Assembly (NCBI RefSeq): GCF_013426895.1
Contig: NZ_AP023175.1
Span: 1,488,001 to 1,552,000, forward strand
Origin: Paraburkholderia largidicola
GTDB taxonomy: Bacteria > Pseudomonadota > Gammaproteobacteria > Burkholderiales > Burkholderiaceae
Direction: 5' to 3'
Length of the DNA: 64,000 bases
Shown here: in pieces, positions 26,752 through 36,026 of the stretch
Layout of the letters: every line of letters starts with the position of its first letter
How positions within the stretch are numbered: the stretch's first letter is position 1
Translations under genes and position numbers: made by a program
The notes under the pieces: generated by a model
What the model was told of the DNA's origin: nothing
Databases searched by the model: none
What the model saw: the letters and a program-made list of their open reading frames with translations, nothing else

Positions 26752-27810
26752 ATGAAACGCATCAAGGTCGGCATGCTTGTCTTTCCCGGTTTCCAGCTGC
26801 TCGATATCGCCGGGCCGAGGGACGCGTTCGCCGAAGTGAAGATACTGAGCAAGGGCGAGTGCGAATACGAAATGCTGACGGTCGGCACGACGCGCGGCGC
26901 AGTGCAATCGTCGAGCGGCTTGAGCACGATGCCCGACCGCACGATCTTCGACGTGTGCCCCGAGTTCGACACGATCATCGTGCCCGGCGGCCTCGGCATC
27001 TTCGACGCGTTCGACGACCCGGCGCTGAGCGGCTGGCTCAAGACGCAGCACAGGCATTGCCGCCGCGTATCGGCGATCTGCAACGGGCTGTTTGCGCTCG
27101 GCGCCGCCGGCCTGCTCGACAACAAGGTGGTGACGACGCACTGGATGGACGTGCCGCGCCTCGCCGCGACCTTTCCAAAGGCGAGGATCGAACCGGATCA
27201 CATCTTCGTGCAGGACGGCAACATCTACACGACGGCGGGCGTGACGGCAGGCATCGATTTGTCGCTCGCCATGATCGAAGACGACTTCGGCCGCCAGATG
27301 GCGCTCGATGTCGCGAAGTATCTGATCGTCTATCTGCGGCGCGCGGGCGGGCAATCGCAATTCAGCCCGCTGCTGGAGACGCAGGCGTCGCCGGGCTCGC
27401 AGATGGTCGCGCTGCAGCAGCTCATGCTCGACAACCTGCATGTAGACCATACGGTGACGTCGCTCGCCGAACGCGTGCACATGAGCGCGCGCAACCTGTC
27501 GCGGCTCTTCGCGAAGGAATGCGGCATCACGCCGATGACGTTTCTCGCCAATGCACGCATCGACGCCGCGCGACGCTTTCTCGAAGCCACAGATCTCTCG
27601 CTGCGGGAAATCGCACAACGCTGCGGCTTCGAAGACACCGACGGGTTTCGCAGGACCTTCCATCGCCGGCTGCAGATCAACCCGGCTGACTATCGCGACC
27701 GGTTCAGATCGAAGAAGCCGCTGGTGGAGAAGAAGAAATCGGGCGCGTCGCGCGTGGAGTCTCGTGGGTCTGCCACGGTTTCGAATAGCGCGATGCGTGA
27801 CACGCGCTAG
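26752..27810 (+). CDS. GlxA-type AraC-family transcriptional regulator
   Basis: Regulator of 352 residues with an N-terminal DJ-1/PfpI-like domain (residues about 4-190, with the nucleophile-elbow-like SAICNGLFALGAAGL) and a C-terminal AraC DNA-binding domain (about 225-320, SLAERVHMSARNLSRLFAKE and LREIAQRCGFEDTDGFRRTF). It lies 94 bp after cbtA on the same strand and may control the nitrile hydratase operon (inference). The C-terminal tail beyond residue 320 is Lys/Ser-rich and poorly conserved. Confidence 0.88.
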   Translation: MKRIKVGMLVFPGFQLLDIAGPRDAFAEVKILSKGECEYEMLTVGTTRGAVQSSSGLSTMPDRTIFDVCPEFDTIIVPGGLGIFDAFDDPALSGWLKTQHRHCRRVSAICNGLFALGAAGLLDNKVVTTHWMDVPRLAATFPKARIEPDHIFVQDGNIYTTAGVTAGIDLSLAMIEDDFGRQMALDVAKYLIVYLRRAGGQSQFSPLLETQASPGSQMVALQQLMLDNLHVDHTVTSLAERVHMSARNLSRLFAKECGITPMTFLANARIDAARRFLEATDLSLREIAQRCGFEDTDGFRRTFHRRLQINPADYRDRFRSKKPLVEKKKSGASRVESRGSATVSNSAMRDTR

Positions 27811-27820
27811 GTGACACGCG

Positions 27821-28078
27821 CTAGTACTGTTTGCAGCTCACTACGAGCTTGCGCGTCGGATAGCTGCCGTAGTCGGTGTGGTTTCTGCTTTCCTGGCGAT
27901 CCACCACGTCGTAGCCGCCCGGACATGATTTCCTCGCCGCCCTTTCGCAGATCTTCCAGCTATAGAGCAGTCCGTCGCAGGAAATCACCGCGCCGTCGCG
28001 GCCGTTCGTCAGCGTCGGCTTGACGGTTGCGCTGCACGCGGTCAGAAAAACGATCAGGAGAATCGCGCTGCGCCGCAT
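27821..28078 (-). CDS. small lipoprotein (85 aa)
   Basis: Exported protein of 85 residues with the lipobox FLTAC (Cys15), so it should be lipid-anchored. The mature part contains four further cysteines (VISCDGLL, WKICERAA, KSCPGGYDV, VVSCKQY) that could form two disulfides. GAGGG lies six bases before the ATG at 28078. The family was not recognised. It is convergent with the GlxA-type gene. Confidence 0.7.
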   Translation of the reverse strand: MRRSAILLIVFLTACSATVKPTLTNGRDGAVISCDGLLYSWKICERAARKSCPGGYDVVDRQESRNHTDYGSYPTRKLVVSCKQY

Positions 28079-28137
28079 CAGATTCCCTCGGTGTGAGTGG
28101 ATCGTCCGATTATAGAAGCCGATGCGCGCAGGGTAAT

Positions 28138-28157
28138 GGGAGCGAACGCACGCTCCC
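28138..28157 (-). terminator. possible hairpin after denD
   Basis: A GGGAGCG/CGCTCCC stem of 7 bp with a 6-base loop lies 8 bp beyond the denD stop. It has no T-run, so it may be a weak or factor-dependent terminator or only an mRNA-stabilising hairpin. Confidence 0.35.
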
Positions 28158-28164
28158 GTTGAAC

Positions 28165-29154
28165 TCAGTGCTGCGGAACCTTCCCGCCGAGTTCGTCGTC
28201 GATGAAAGCGCGGACGATGTCCTTGAACGACGCATCGCCATGCAGCCCAAGCTGCGTCGCGCGCGATACATCCCATCGCGCGGGCCAGCTGCCGACGATC
28301 TTCTCGACACGCTCATCCGCTTTCCATTCGATGCGCGCCGCGACGGCATCGCCCGCCACCTCGCGCAGCGCCGCGACCATTTCGTCGACCGTCACCGACA
28401 CGCCCGGCAGGTTCACGGTGCGGCGATTGCCCAACGCCGCGCTGTCGATCTCGCTTCCCGCTATCAGACACTCGATCGCCTTGCGCGGCGACAGCAGCCA
28501 CAGGCGCGTCGAGCCGCTCACGGGGCACACAGCGGCTTCGCCAGTGAGCGGCTCGCGAATGATGCCGCTCGCAAACGACGACGCCGCTGCATTCGGCTTG
28601 CCCGGCCGGACGCTGATGGTCGGCAGGCGTAGCACGCGGCCATCGACGAAGCCGCGCCGTGCGTAGTCGTTGAGCAGCAGCTCGGCGCCCGCCTTCTGTG
28701 CACCATACGACGACTGTGGATTGAGCGCGGTTTCATCGAGCACGACATCCGGCAAATCGCCGCCGTAGACGGCAACCGAACTCGTGAACAGAACACGCGG
28801 CCGATGCCCGCGCGCGCGGCACACATCGAGCAGCAACCGCGATGCGTCCAGATTGATGCGCATGCCAAGCTCGAAATCGGCTTCCGCCTGGCCGCTGACG
28901 ATCGCCGCAAGATGGAAGATCGCCGCCGTCTTGTCATCGATCACGCGTTCGAGCACGCTGCGCTCGGCAATGTCGCCGACTTCGACGCGCACACGTTCGT
29001 CTTTCGGACCCTGCGCCGCGACGACGTCGAGCAACACCAGTTCGGTAATCGGCTGACGCTGTCCGTCTGTGCCCTTCAGTTCGCCGCGCGCGAGCAGTTC
29101 GCGTGCAAGACGCTGGCCGAGAAATCCCGCGCCGCCCGTGATCAGTACTTTCAT
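28165..29154 (-). CDS. denD: D-erythronate dehydrogenase
   Basis: Short-chain dehydrogenase/epimerase-family enzyme of 329 residues. It has the NAD-binding GGAGFLGQRLA at residues 7-17, TSSVAVYG, and the catalytic YGAQK (Tyr-x3-Lys). Within tetronate operons this family, DenD, oxidises D-erythronate to 2-oxo-tetronate. It is the last gene of the operon at 28165-34370, which holds the isomerase, kinase and decarboxylase that complete the route to dihydroxyacetone phosphate. Confidence 0.88.
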   Translation of the reverse strand: MKVLITGGAGFLGQRLARELLARGELKGTDGQRQPITELVLLDVVAAQGPKDERVRVEVGDIAERSVLERVIDDKTAAIFHLAAIVSGQAEADFELGMRINLDASRLLLDVCRARGHRPRVLFTSSVAVYGGDLPDVVLDETALNPQSSYGAQKAGAELLLNDYARRGFVDGRVLRLPTISVRPGKPNAAASSFASGIIREPLTGEAAVCPVSGSTRLWLLSPRKAIECLIAGSEIDSAALGNRRTVNLPGVSVTVDEMVAALREVAGDAVAARIEWKADERVEKIVGSWPARWDVSRATQLGLHGDASFKDIVRAFIDDELGGKVPQH

Positions 29155-29202
29155 GTTCCTGTTAATCCTCAGTGTGTCTGTCGAACGCGCTCAGGTACCA
29201 CC

Positions 29203-29991
29203 TTAGCTGCGTGCCTTCACGTACGGCCTGATCCATCCCAGCCCATCGGACGTGGCCGCGCGCGGCCGGTATTCGCAGCCGATCCAGCCGTCGTAACCCA
29301 GTTCATCGATCAGCGAGAACAGATACGGATAGTTCACTTCGCCGATATCCGGCTCGTGCCGCTCGGGCACGCCCGCAACCTGGATATGACCGATACCCTT
29401 GATGTCACGCTTGAGCTTCACGGCAAGATCGCCTTCGACGATCTGGCAGTGGTAAAGATCGAATTGCACTCTCAGGTTCGCCGCGCCGACTTCCGCGCAG
29501 ATCGCCTGCGCATCGTCCTGCCGGTTCAGAAAGAAGCCGGGAATATCGCGCGTGTTGATCGGCTCGATGACGACGGTAATGCCGTCCGCCTGCGCGGCTT
29601 TCGCCGCATATGCGAGGTTCTTCAAATACACCTCGCGATGCGCGGCGCGCGATTGCTCGGGCTTGATCAAGCCGGCCATCACATGCAGCTTGTCGTTGCC
29701 GAGCACGCGCGCATATTCGAGCGCGGTATCGACGCTGCGGCGAAACTCGTCCTCGCGGCCCGGCAACGACGCGATGCCGCGCTCGCCCGCCGCCCAGTCG
29801 CCGGGCGGCGCGTTGAACAGCGCCTGCGTGAGACCGTTCTCGGTCAGACGCGCCTTCAGATCGGCGGCCGGAAAGTCATAGGGGAACAGGAACTCTACGG
29901 CCTCGAAGCCATCGCGCGCCGCGGCGGCGAAACGGTCGAGAAACGCGTGTTCGTTGTACATCATCGTCAGATTGGCGGCGAAGCGAGGCAT
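29203..29991 (-). CDS. otnI: 2-oxo-tetronate isomerase
   Basis: Enzyme of 262 residues of the hydroxypyruvate isomerase/xylose isomerase-like TIM-barrel family ([55 protein letters not shown]). Metal ligands Glu, Asp, His and Glu fall at the usual strand ends. In tetronate operons OtnI converts 2-oxo- to 3-oxo-tetronate, the kinase substrate. It lies between the MFS transporter and denD. Confidence 0.88.
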   Translation of the reverse strand: MPRFAANLTMMYNEHAFLDRFAAAARDGFEAVEFLFPYDFPAADLKARLTENGLTQALFNAPPGDWAAGERGIASLPGREDEFRRSVDTALEYARVLGNDKLHVMAGLIKPEQSRAAHREVYLKNLAYAAKAAQADGITVVIEPINTRDIPGFFLNRQDDAQAICAEVGAANLRVQFDLYHCQIVEGDLAVKLKRDIKGIGHIQVAGVPERHEPDIGEVNYPYLFSLIDELGYDGWIGCEYRPRAATSDGLGWIRPYVKARS

Positions 29992-30016
29992 CGAAGCAAC
30001 TCCTTTTAAAGCGCGA

Positions 30017-31354
30017 TTAGCGGTTCACGAGCCGCGCGGGCGTCAGCCAGGTGGCAAGCGCGCCGATCACGAGCATCGCGGCGAGCACGTACATGCCCGA
30101 CTGCGTGCTGTGCGTGAGGTCCTTAAGATAGCCGATCATGTACGGGCTCGCGAAACCCGCCAGATTGCCGATCGAATTGATGATCGCAATACCCGCCGCC
30201 GCCGTCGCGCCCGACATGAACGCCGTCGGCAGCGACCAGAAGAGCGGCGCACAGGTCAGCACGCCCGCTGCCGCGATCGACAGGAACGCGATCGATACCA
30301 CCGTGTTGTCCGCGAACGAAGCCGCGACCGTGAAACCGACTGCACCCGCGAGCGCCGGGCCGATCAGATGCCAGCGGCGTTCGCGATACTTGTCCGCGCT
30401 GCGGCCCATCACGTTCATCACGACGATCGCGACCAGAAACGGAATCGCGCTCAGCAGGCCGATCTTGAACGCGCCCGTTACGCCCGTCGATTTGACGAGT
30501 GTCGGCATCCAGAACGTCAACCCATATTGACCCGTGACGAACGCGAAGTAAATCAGCGACATCCACCACGTACGCGGATCGCGAAACACGGCGCCCACGG
30601 AATGCGACTTCGCTTTTTCTTGCGGCTGCGCGGCGATTTCATCGGCGAGCAGTTTTTTCTCGCGCGGCGTCAACCATTTCGCGCTGGCGATCCCGTTGTC
30701 GAGATACAGAATGGTCGCGATGCCGATCGCGATGGCGGGCACCGCTTCGATCACGAACATCCATTGCCAGCCCGCGAAGCCGTGATGCGAATCGAAGCTT
30801 TGCATGATCCAGCCCGACAGCGGATTACCGAAAATGCCCGACACGGGAATCGCCGACATGAACACCGCGATGATCTTCGCGCGACGATGCGACGGAAACC
30901 AGTAGGTCAGATACAGGATCACGCCCGGATAGAAACCGGCTTCGGCAAGACCGAGCAGAAAGCGCAGCGCGTAGAACTGCGCGGGCGTCTTCACGAATAC
31001 GAAGAGCGCGGACATCACGCCCCACGTGATCATGATCCGCGCAATCCAGATTCGCGCGCCGAGCTTGTGCATCAGGATATTGCTCGGCAATTCGAACAGG
31101 AAGTAGCCGACGAAGAACACACCCGCGCCGAGGCCGAACACGGTTTCACTGAACGCGAGATCCTGCGACATCTGCAGCTTCGCAAAACCGACGTTGACGC
31201 GATCCAGATACGCGACCACGTAACACAGCATCAGGAACGGCACGATGCGCCAGAACACCTTGCCGTAGGTGCGTTCGATTTCAGCCGCGCCCGGCTGGCC
31301 GGCTGCGTCGGCGGTGGATGCGGGGCGTGCGGATGCCGCCTGAAAGCTTGTCAT
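30017..31354 (-). CDS. MFS transporter, anion:cation symporter family, probable tetronate importer
   Basis: Membrane transporter of 445 residues with 12 predicted segments and features of the ACS family of organic-anion uptake proteins ([38 protein letters not shown]). GGAGA lies before the ATG. Placed between otnC and otnI in the tetronate operon, it probably imports L-threonate and/or D-erythronate. The substrate is inferred from context only. Confidence 0.85.
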   Translation of the reverse strand: MTSFQAASARPASTADAAGQPGAAEIERTYGKVFWRIVPFLMLCYVVAYLDRVNVGFAKLQMSQDLAFSETVFGLGAGVFFVGYFLFELPSNILMHKLGARIWIARIMITWGVMSALFVFVKTPAQFYALRFLLGLAEAGFYPGVILYLTYWFPSHRRAKIIAVFMSAIPVSGIFGNPLSGWIMQSFDSHHGFAGWQWMFVIEAVPAIAIGIATILYLDNGIASAKWLTPREKKLLADEIAAQPQEKAKSHSVGAVFRDPRTWWMSLIYFAFVTGQYGLTFWMPTLVKSTGVTGAFKIGLLSAIPFLVAIVVMNVMGRSADKYRERRWHLIGPALAGAVGFTVAASFADNTVVSIAFLSIAAAGVLTCAPLFWSLPTAFMSGATAAAGIAIINSIGNLAGFASPYMIGYLKDLTHSTQSGMYVLAAMLVIGALATWLTPARLVNR

Positions 31355-31494
31355 GCACTGTCTCCTTCGGATGGCGCCGGTTGTTGGCCGCCCGCTTCAT
31401 GGCGGTCGGTCCTCCGGCTTTTTGCCTGGTTGGTCATGCGGATGGCCCGCGACGTTCGTTCGCGAACCGTTGAGCCTCTACGCGTGCGAGCGAT

Positions 31495-32151
31495 TCACCA
31501 GCGCGCGCCGAACACCGTGCGCAACTCCTCGAGCGCGGCTTCGTCGAGCGGCGTGGGACGCGGGTTCGTCATCAGCCACAAGCGCGCCGTTTCTTCCAGC
31601 TCTTCGAGCGCGTACGACGCTTGCGATACCGACCTCTCCCACACGACAGGCCCGAGTCGTTCGAGCAGCACGCCGCGCACGCTTTCCGCGAGCGCTGCGA
31701 TCTGCTGCGCGACTTGCGGATCGCCGGGACGACGGTAGCGGATCAGCGGAATGTGGCCGACCTTCATCACGTAGTACGGCGTGATGGGCGGCAGCACGTC
31801 GGCGTCGTTCCAGACGCCCGCGAGCGTCAGCGCGACGAGATGCGTCGAATGCGTGTGCACGATGCCGCGCGTTTCGCGGTTGCGCTCGTAGACGCCGCGG
31901 TGCAGCGCGAGCGTTTTCGACGGCTTGCCTCCGGAAACCGCGTTGCCTTCGAGATCGACCTTCGCGATCTGCGCGGGGTCGAGACGGCCGAGACACGCGT
32001 CCGTCGGCGTAATCAGCCAACCGTCATCGAGGCGCGCGCTGATGTTGCCCGCGCTGCCGACTGTATAGCCGCGCTCGTACAGGCTCGCGCCCGTTACGCA
32101 GATTTCTTCGCGGACTTTCGCTTCGTTGCCCGTGTGGATAGCGAGCGTCAT
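31495..32151 (-). CDS. otnC: 3-oxo-tetronate 4-phosphate decarboxylase
   Basis: Class II aldolase-like enzyme of 218 residues. The zinc-binding His pair HTHSTH and the N-terminal GYTVGSAGNISAR are typical. OtnC decarboxylates 3-oxo-tetronate 4-phosphate to dihydroxyacetone phosphate. Its ATG overlaps the otnK stop (ATGA), so the two are translationally coupled. Confidence 0.9.
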   Translation of the reverse strand: MTLAIHTGNEAKVREEICVTGASLYERGYTVGSAGNISARLDDGWLITPTDACLGRLDPAQIAKVDLEGNAVSGGKPSKTLALHRGVYERNRETRGIVHTHSTHLVALTLAGVWNDADVLPPITPYYVMKVGHIPLIRYRRPGDPQVAQQIAALAESVRGVLLERLGPVVWERSVSQASYALEELEETARLWLMTNPRPTPLDEAALEELRTVFGARW

Positions 32152-33464
32152 TGCGCGCCTCCGTCGAGTTGACGCAGCGCCTTCTCGAAGAAATCGACGG
32201 CGCCGAAGTTGCCCGACTTGAGCGCGAGCGCGAGCGGCTCAGCGCCGATGGTCGCGGTTGCCGGCACGCCGGGATCGATCTGCTTGCCGATGCGCAGCAT
32301 TTCGACGCGGAGCGCCTGCACCACGGCACCCGATGTCTCGCCGCCCGCGACGACGAACTTGCGCACCCCGAGATCGTGCAGACCGCGCGCGATCGCAGCC
32401 AGCGTGCGTTCGACCAGTTCCCCGGCTTGCGCGACGCCGAGTTCGCGCTGCGTGGCCTTCACTTCATCCGGCGATGCCGTTGCGTAGATCAGCACAGGCT
32501 GAGGCTGCGCTGCGTTCATATGCTCACGCGCGAAAGCGAGCGCCTGATCGACGACGGGCTCGCCGCGCGCGGCCGCCAACGGATCGATGCGGAATGCGGG
32601 GCGCGTTTCGGGCCATGCGGCAACCTGCGCATTGGTCGCTTTCGACGCGCTGCCCGCCAGCACCGCCGACGCGCCTTCGACACGCGGCAATTCGCCAGCA
32701 TCGGCGGCATCGTCGAGCAGACCGGCGCGGCGGAAGTTGCCCGGCAAGCCGAGCGCGACACCCGAGCCGCCCGTAATCAGCGGCAGGTCCGCGCAGGCTT
32801 CGCCTAACGTGTAGAGATCGGCGTCCGACACGGCATCGGCGATCGCCATGCGCACGCCGTCGTGGCGCAGCGCATCGATCGACGCGCGCACGGCTTGCGC
32901 GCCTTGCGCCACTGCGTCGTAGCGCACCAGACCGACTTTCGATTGCGTCTGCCGCTGCAAGACGTGCACGAGGTTCGCGTCCGTCATCGGCGTGAGCGGG
33001 TGATGCTCCATGCCCGATTCGTTGAGCAGTACATCGCCGACGAACAGATGCCCGCGATAGATCGTGCGGCCGTTTTCCGGAAACGCGGGGCACGCAATCG
33101 TGAACGGCGTGCTGCCATCGATCGCCGACAGCGCGTCGAGCAGCGCATCGGCGACGGGGCCGATGTTGCCTTTATCGGTCGAATCGAAGGTCGAGCAGTA
33201 CTTGAAGAAGAACTGGCGGCAGCCTTGCGCGCTCAACCAGTCGAGCGCGTCGAGCGATTGCGCGACGGCATCGGCCGCGTCGATGGTGCGCGACTTCAGC
33301 GCGACGACCAGCGCGTCGGCTTCGATGCGCGTATCGGCAGCGGGCACGCCGATGGTCTGAACGGTGCGCATGCCGCCGCGCACCAGCATGTTCGCGAGAT
33401 CGGTTGCGCCGGTGAAGTCGTCGGCGATACAGCCGAGCAGGGGCTTGCGGGTAGAGGTGGTCAT
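32148..33464 (-). CDS. otnK: 3-oxo-tetronate kinase (DUF1537 family)
   Basis: Four-carbon acid sugar kinase of 438 residues. The N-terminal substrate domain begins GCIADDFTGATDLANMLVRGG-like (ADDFTGATD motif), and the C-terminal nucleotide domain has FVVAGGETSGAVVQAL. This family, once DUF1537, phosphorylates 3-oxo-tetronate at O4 with ATP. It lies between ltnD and otnC, matching the established pathway order. Confidence 0.92.
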   Translation of the reverse strand: MTTSTRKPLLGCIADDFTGATDLANMLVRGGMRTVQTIGVPAADTRIEADALVVALKSRTIDAADAVAQSLDALDWLSAQGCRQFFFKYCSTFDSTDKGNIGPVADALLDALSAIDGSTPFTIACPAFPENGRTIYRGHLFVGDVLLNESGMEHHPLTPMTDANLVHVLQRQTQSKVGLVRYDAVAQGAQAVRASIDALRHDGVRMAIADAVSDADLYTLGEACADLPLITGGSGVALGLPGNFRRAGLLDDAADAGELPRVEGASAVLAGSASKATNAQVAAWPETRPAFRIDPLAAARGEPVVDQALAFAREHMNAAQPQPVLIYATASPDEVKATQRELGVAQAGELVERTLAAIARGLHDLGVRKFVVAGGETSGAVVQALRVEMLRIGKQIDPGVPATATIGAEPLALALKSGNFGAVDFFEKALRQLDGGAQ

Positions 33465-33479
33465 CTCGTTCGGCTCCGC

Positions 33480-34370
33480 TTAGCGCTTCGGCGGCACGTC
33501 GATGCCGGGGAAAATCTTGATCACGGCGGAATCGTCTTCGCCGCCATGCCCTGCCGTCGACGCCATCATGAACATCTGGTGCGCCGCCGCCGACAACGGC
33601 AGCGGAAACTTCGAACGGCGCGCGGTATCGAGCACGAGGCCGAGGTCCTTGACGAAAATATCGACGGCCGACAGCGGCGTGTAGTCGCCATTGAGGATGT
33701 GCGGCACGCGGTTCTCGAACATCCATGAGTTACCCGCGCTGTGCGTGATCACGTCGTAGAGCGCGTCGGGGTCCACGCCTTCGCGCAGGCCGAGCGCCAT
33801 CGCTTCGGCGGCGGCGGCGATGTGCACGCCCGCGAGCAGCTGGTTGATGATCTTCACCTTCGAGCCCGCGCCATGCTGGTCGCCGAGGCGATAGACCTTG
33901 CCCGCCATCGCGGCGAGCACGTCGTCGCATGCGGCGTAGGCGGCGGCGGGGCCGGACGTCATCATCGTCATTTCGCCCGATGCCGCGCGCGCCGCGCCGC
34001 CCGACACGGGCGCATCGAGCATCTGCAAGCCGGCCGCTTCGACGCGCCGGCCGAGGTCGATGGCGAAGTCGGGCGCAACGGTTGCGCAGGCGATCACGAC
34101 GCTGCCGGGCTTCATCGACCGAATGGCGCCTTGCTCGCCGAACAGCACGGTTTCGGTTTGCGCCGCGTTGACGACGAGCGTGACGACGACGTCGCATTGC
34201 GCGCCGAGTTCGGCGGGACTGGCGCAACCCTTGCCGCCATCGGCGACGAACTGGTCGAGCACTTCACGGCGCACGTCGCAAGCATGCACGTTGAAGCCGC
34301 CGCGCAGCAGCGAGCGCGCGACGCCCATTCCCATCGCGCCAAGACCGATCACTCCGACATTTCTGGACAT
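33480..34370 (-). CDS. ltnD: L-threonate dehydrogenase
   Basis: Beta-hydroxyacid dehydrogenase of 296 residues with the NAD-binding VIGLGAMGMGVARSLLRGG, the DAPVSGGAARAASGEMT segment and the catalytic Lys in GAGSKVKIINQLL. In tetronate operons LtnD oxidises L-threonate to 2-oxo-tetronate. With DenD in the same operon the strain should use both epimers. It is the first structural gene after the GntR regulator. Confidence 0.9.
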   Translation of the reverse strand: MSRNVGVIGLGAMGMGVARSLLRGGFNVHACDVRREVLDQFVADGGKGCASPAELGAQCDVVVTLVVNAAQTETVLFGEQGAIRSMKPGSVVIACATVAPDFAIDLGRRVEAAGLQMLDAPVSGGAARAASGEMTMMTSGPAAAYAACDDVLAAMAGKVYRLGDQHGAGSKVKIINQLLAGVHIAAAAEAMALGLREGVDPDALYDVITHSAGNSWMFENRVPHILNGDYTPLSAVDIFVKDLGLVLDTARRSKFPLPLSAAAHQMFMMASTAGHGGEDDSAVIKIFPGIDVPPKR

Positions 34371-34437
34371 ACCTTTCCTCTACGAACGATGCTTCGGACG
34401 ACGGCTCGCGCGAGTCGCGAGCGGACGCGTGTGTGGA

Positions 34438-35142
34438 TCAGCAGATACCGGCCTCGGCGAGGCGGCGGGCTGCGTTGTACATGTGTGTCTGCGCGGCGTT
34501 ACGGGCGGCCATCGGATCGCCTGCGCGAATCGCCGCGACGATTGCCGCGTGCTCGTCGCGCACCTGACGCGAGAAGTCTTCACGCAGCGCTTCGTTACGG
34601 CGCGTGATGACGGTGCCCGCTTCGAGGTACTGGTTGAGGAACGTGAGGGTCTTGAGGAAATACGGATTGCCCGTCACGGCAGCGATCGTGCGATGAAACG
34701 CGACGTCTTCGGCGACACCGTCGCGTCCCTCGGCGACGGCTTCATCGATCTTTTTGAGGACGGCGTCGATGGCCACCATGTCGGCGTCGGTGCGGCGCAT
34801 GGCGGCTTCTGCGGCGACTTCGGCTTCGATTGCGCGGCGCACGGCGAGGATCTGCAGCACTGAGCCGCCTTCCATGGCTTCTGCGTAGTCGATTCGCAGC
34901 GGGCGGATCGCGCCGTGGGCCGACACATAGACGCCGCTGCCCTGGCGGGGCTCGACCACGCCCTCGTTCTTTAATCGCGAGATCGCCTCGCGGATGACTG
35001 TGCGGCTGACGCCGAATTCCTGTGCCAGCACGGCCTCAGTTGGCAGCTTGCCGCCGCGGGCGAAGGTGCCTTTGTCGATCTGGGCGAGGAGCTGTTGCGC
35101 GACTGTGTCACTGAGCGCCCTGCTCGGGATTTTATCGAACAT
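34438..35142 (-). CDS. FadR-type GntR-family regulator of tetronate catabolism
   Basis: Regulator of 234 residues with an N-terminal winged helix (KLPTEAVLAQEFGVSRTVIR) and a C-terminal FCD domain (VAFHRTIAAVTGNPYFL, DEHAAIVAAIRAGD). It is 67 bp upstream of ltnD on the same strand and is probably the local repressor, responding to a tetronate or pathway intermediate (inference). The large repeat block A lies a short way upstream of its start. Confidence 0.88.
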   Translation of the reverse strand: MFDKIPSRALSDTVAQQLLAQIDKGTFARGGKLPTEAVLAQEFGVSRTVIREAISRLKNEGVVEPRQGSGVYVSAHGAIRPLRIDYAEAMEGGSVLQILAVRRAIEAEVAAEAAMRRTDADMVAIDAVLKKIDEAVAEGRDGVAEDVAFHRTIAAVTGNPYFLKTLTFLNQYLEAGTVITRRNEALREDFSRQVRDEHAAIVAAIRAGDPMAARNAAQTHMYNAARRLAEAGIC

Positions 35143-36026
35143 ATCAGTGGATTTGCCATGTCATAGGGTCATCATACAAATTTGCCTTCGGCAGGGGGTA
35201 TGGGGGAAACCCTCAAGGGGTTGGGATTTTTGCCTTCGGGGCGGGCGTTGCCTGGGTGGTGTTTTTGTGTTTTTGCGTCTTTTGCGGCGCTGGCGTTCGT
35301 TTTGGTTTTGGTTTGCTTGTGCTTTTGCTGGCATCCGCGTTTTGTTAGCGTGCTTCAGGCGTCGCCCCTGTGCGGGGCGGCACCTACTTTTCTTTGCCGC
35401 CGCAAAGAAAAGTAGGCAAAAGAAAGCGGCTCACACCGCCAGCCCGTGTTCTCATCCACGGGCCCCCAACGTCCCCATCCTTCACACGGCAATGCCCTCG
35501 TTAATGCTCGTTGCCAACGCTTCGAATGAACGCCTCACCCGCTTTGAATACCCGTACCCGGGCCAGCGGCAGCGAATGGTGGGCGCCGCCCAGGTGGCAA
35601 ACTGTGTGTAGGTTGTCGTGTCGTATAAGTTAGCGTTCTCACAGGTAGAACGCTTGCCCTATTGGTCCGAAGTGAGGCGTGTGGAGCCCAAAGGGCCTAC
35701 ACACAGTTTGCCACCTGGGCGGCGGCGGACCATCTGGTAGTGCGTGCCGCGACGCGGGCACATGAAGCGGGTGAGGCGTCAATTAAGAGCGCTGGCAACG
35801 AGCGTCGGTCACGTGGTTGCCGTGTGAAGCGTAAGACCCTTTGAGAGCCCTCAGGCAAACACAAGGATTGGCGGTGTGAGCCGCTTTCTTTTGCCTACTT
35901 TTCTTTGCGGCGGCAAAGAAAAGTAGGTGCCGCCCCGCACAGGGGCGACGCGTGCAGCACGCTAACAAAACGCGGATGCCAGCAGCAAACAAGGCGAACC
36001 ACCCAGCGTCGCAGACAAAAAAAACC
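35143..36026. other. intergenic region carrying repeat block A
   Basis: This 884-bp gap separates the tetronate regulator from the GGDEF-EAL gene. From 35143 to about 35326 it is T- and G-rich and should contain the regulator promoter. The rest is palindromic repeat block A. The short open frames within it arise from repeat sequence and are not convincing genes. Confidence 0.6.
35327..35984. repeat. palindromic repeat block A
   Basis: About 658 bp folded as nested inverted repeats. The outer arms are 35327-35440 and 35870-35984. Each contains GGATGCCAGCA-type sequence, GCCCCTGTGCGGGGC and a hairpin with a 15-bp perfect stem (CCTACTTTTCTTTGC, loop CGCC, at 35383-35416). A 27-bp perfect inverted repeat lies nearer the centre at 35586-35612 and 35696-35722. 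Block B at 40183-40843 has the same design. This looks like a dispersed, non-coding, Burkholderia-type intergenic repeat. Confidence 0.85.
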
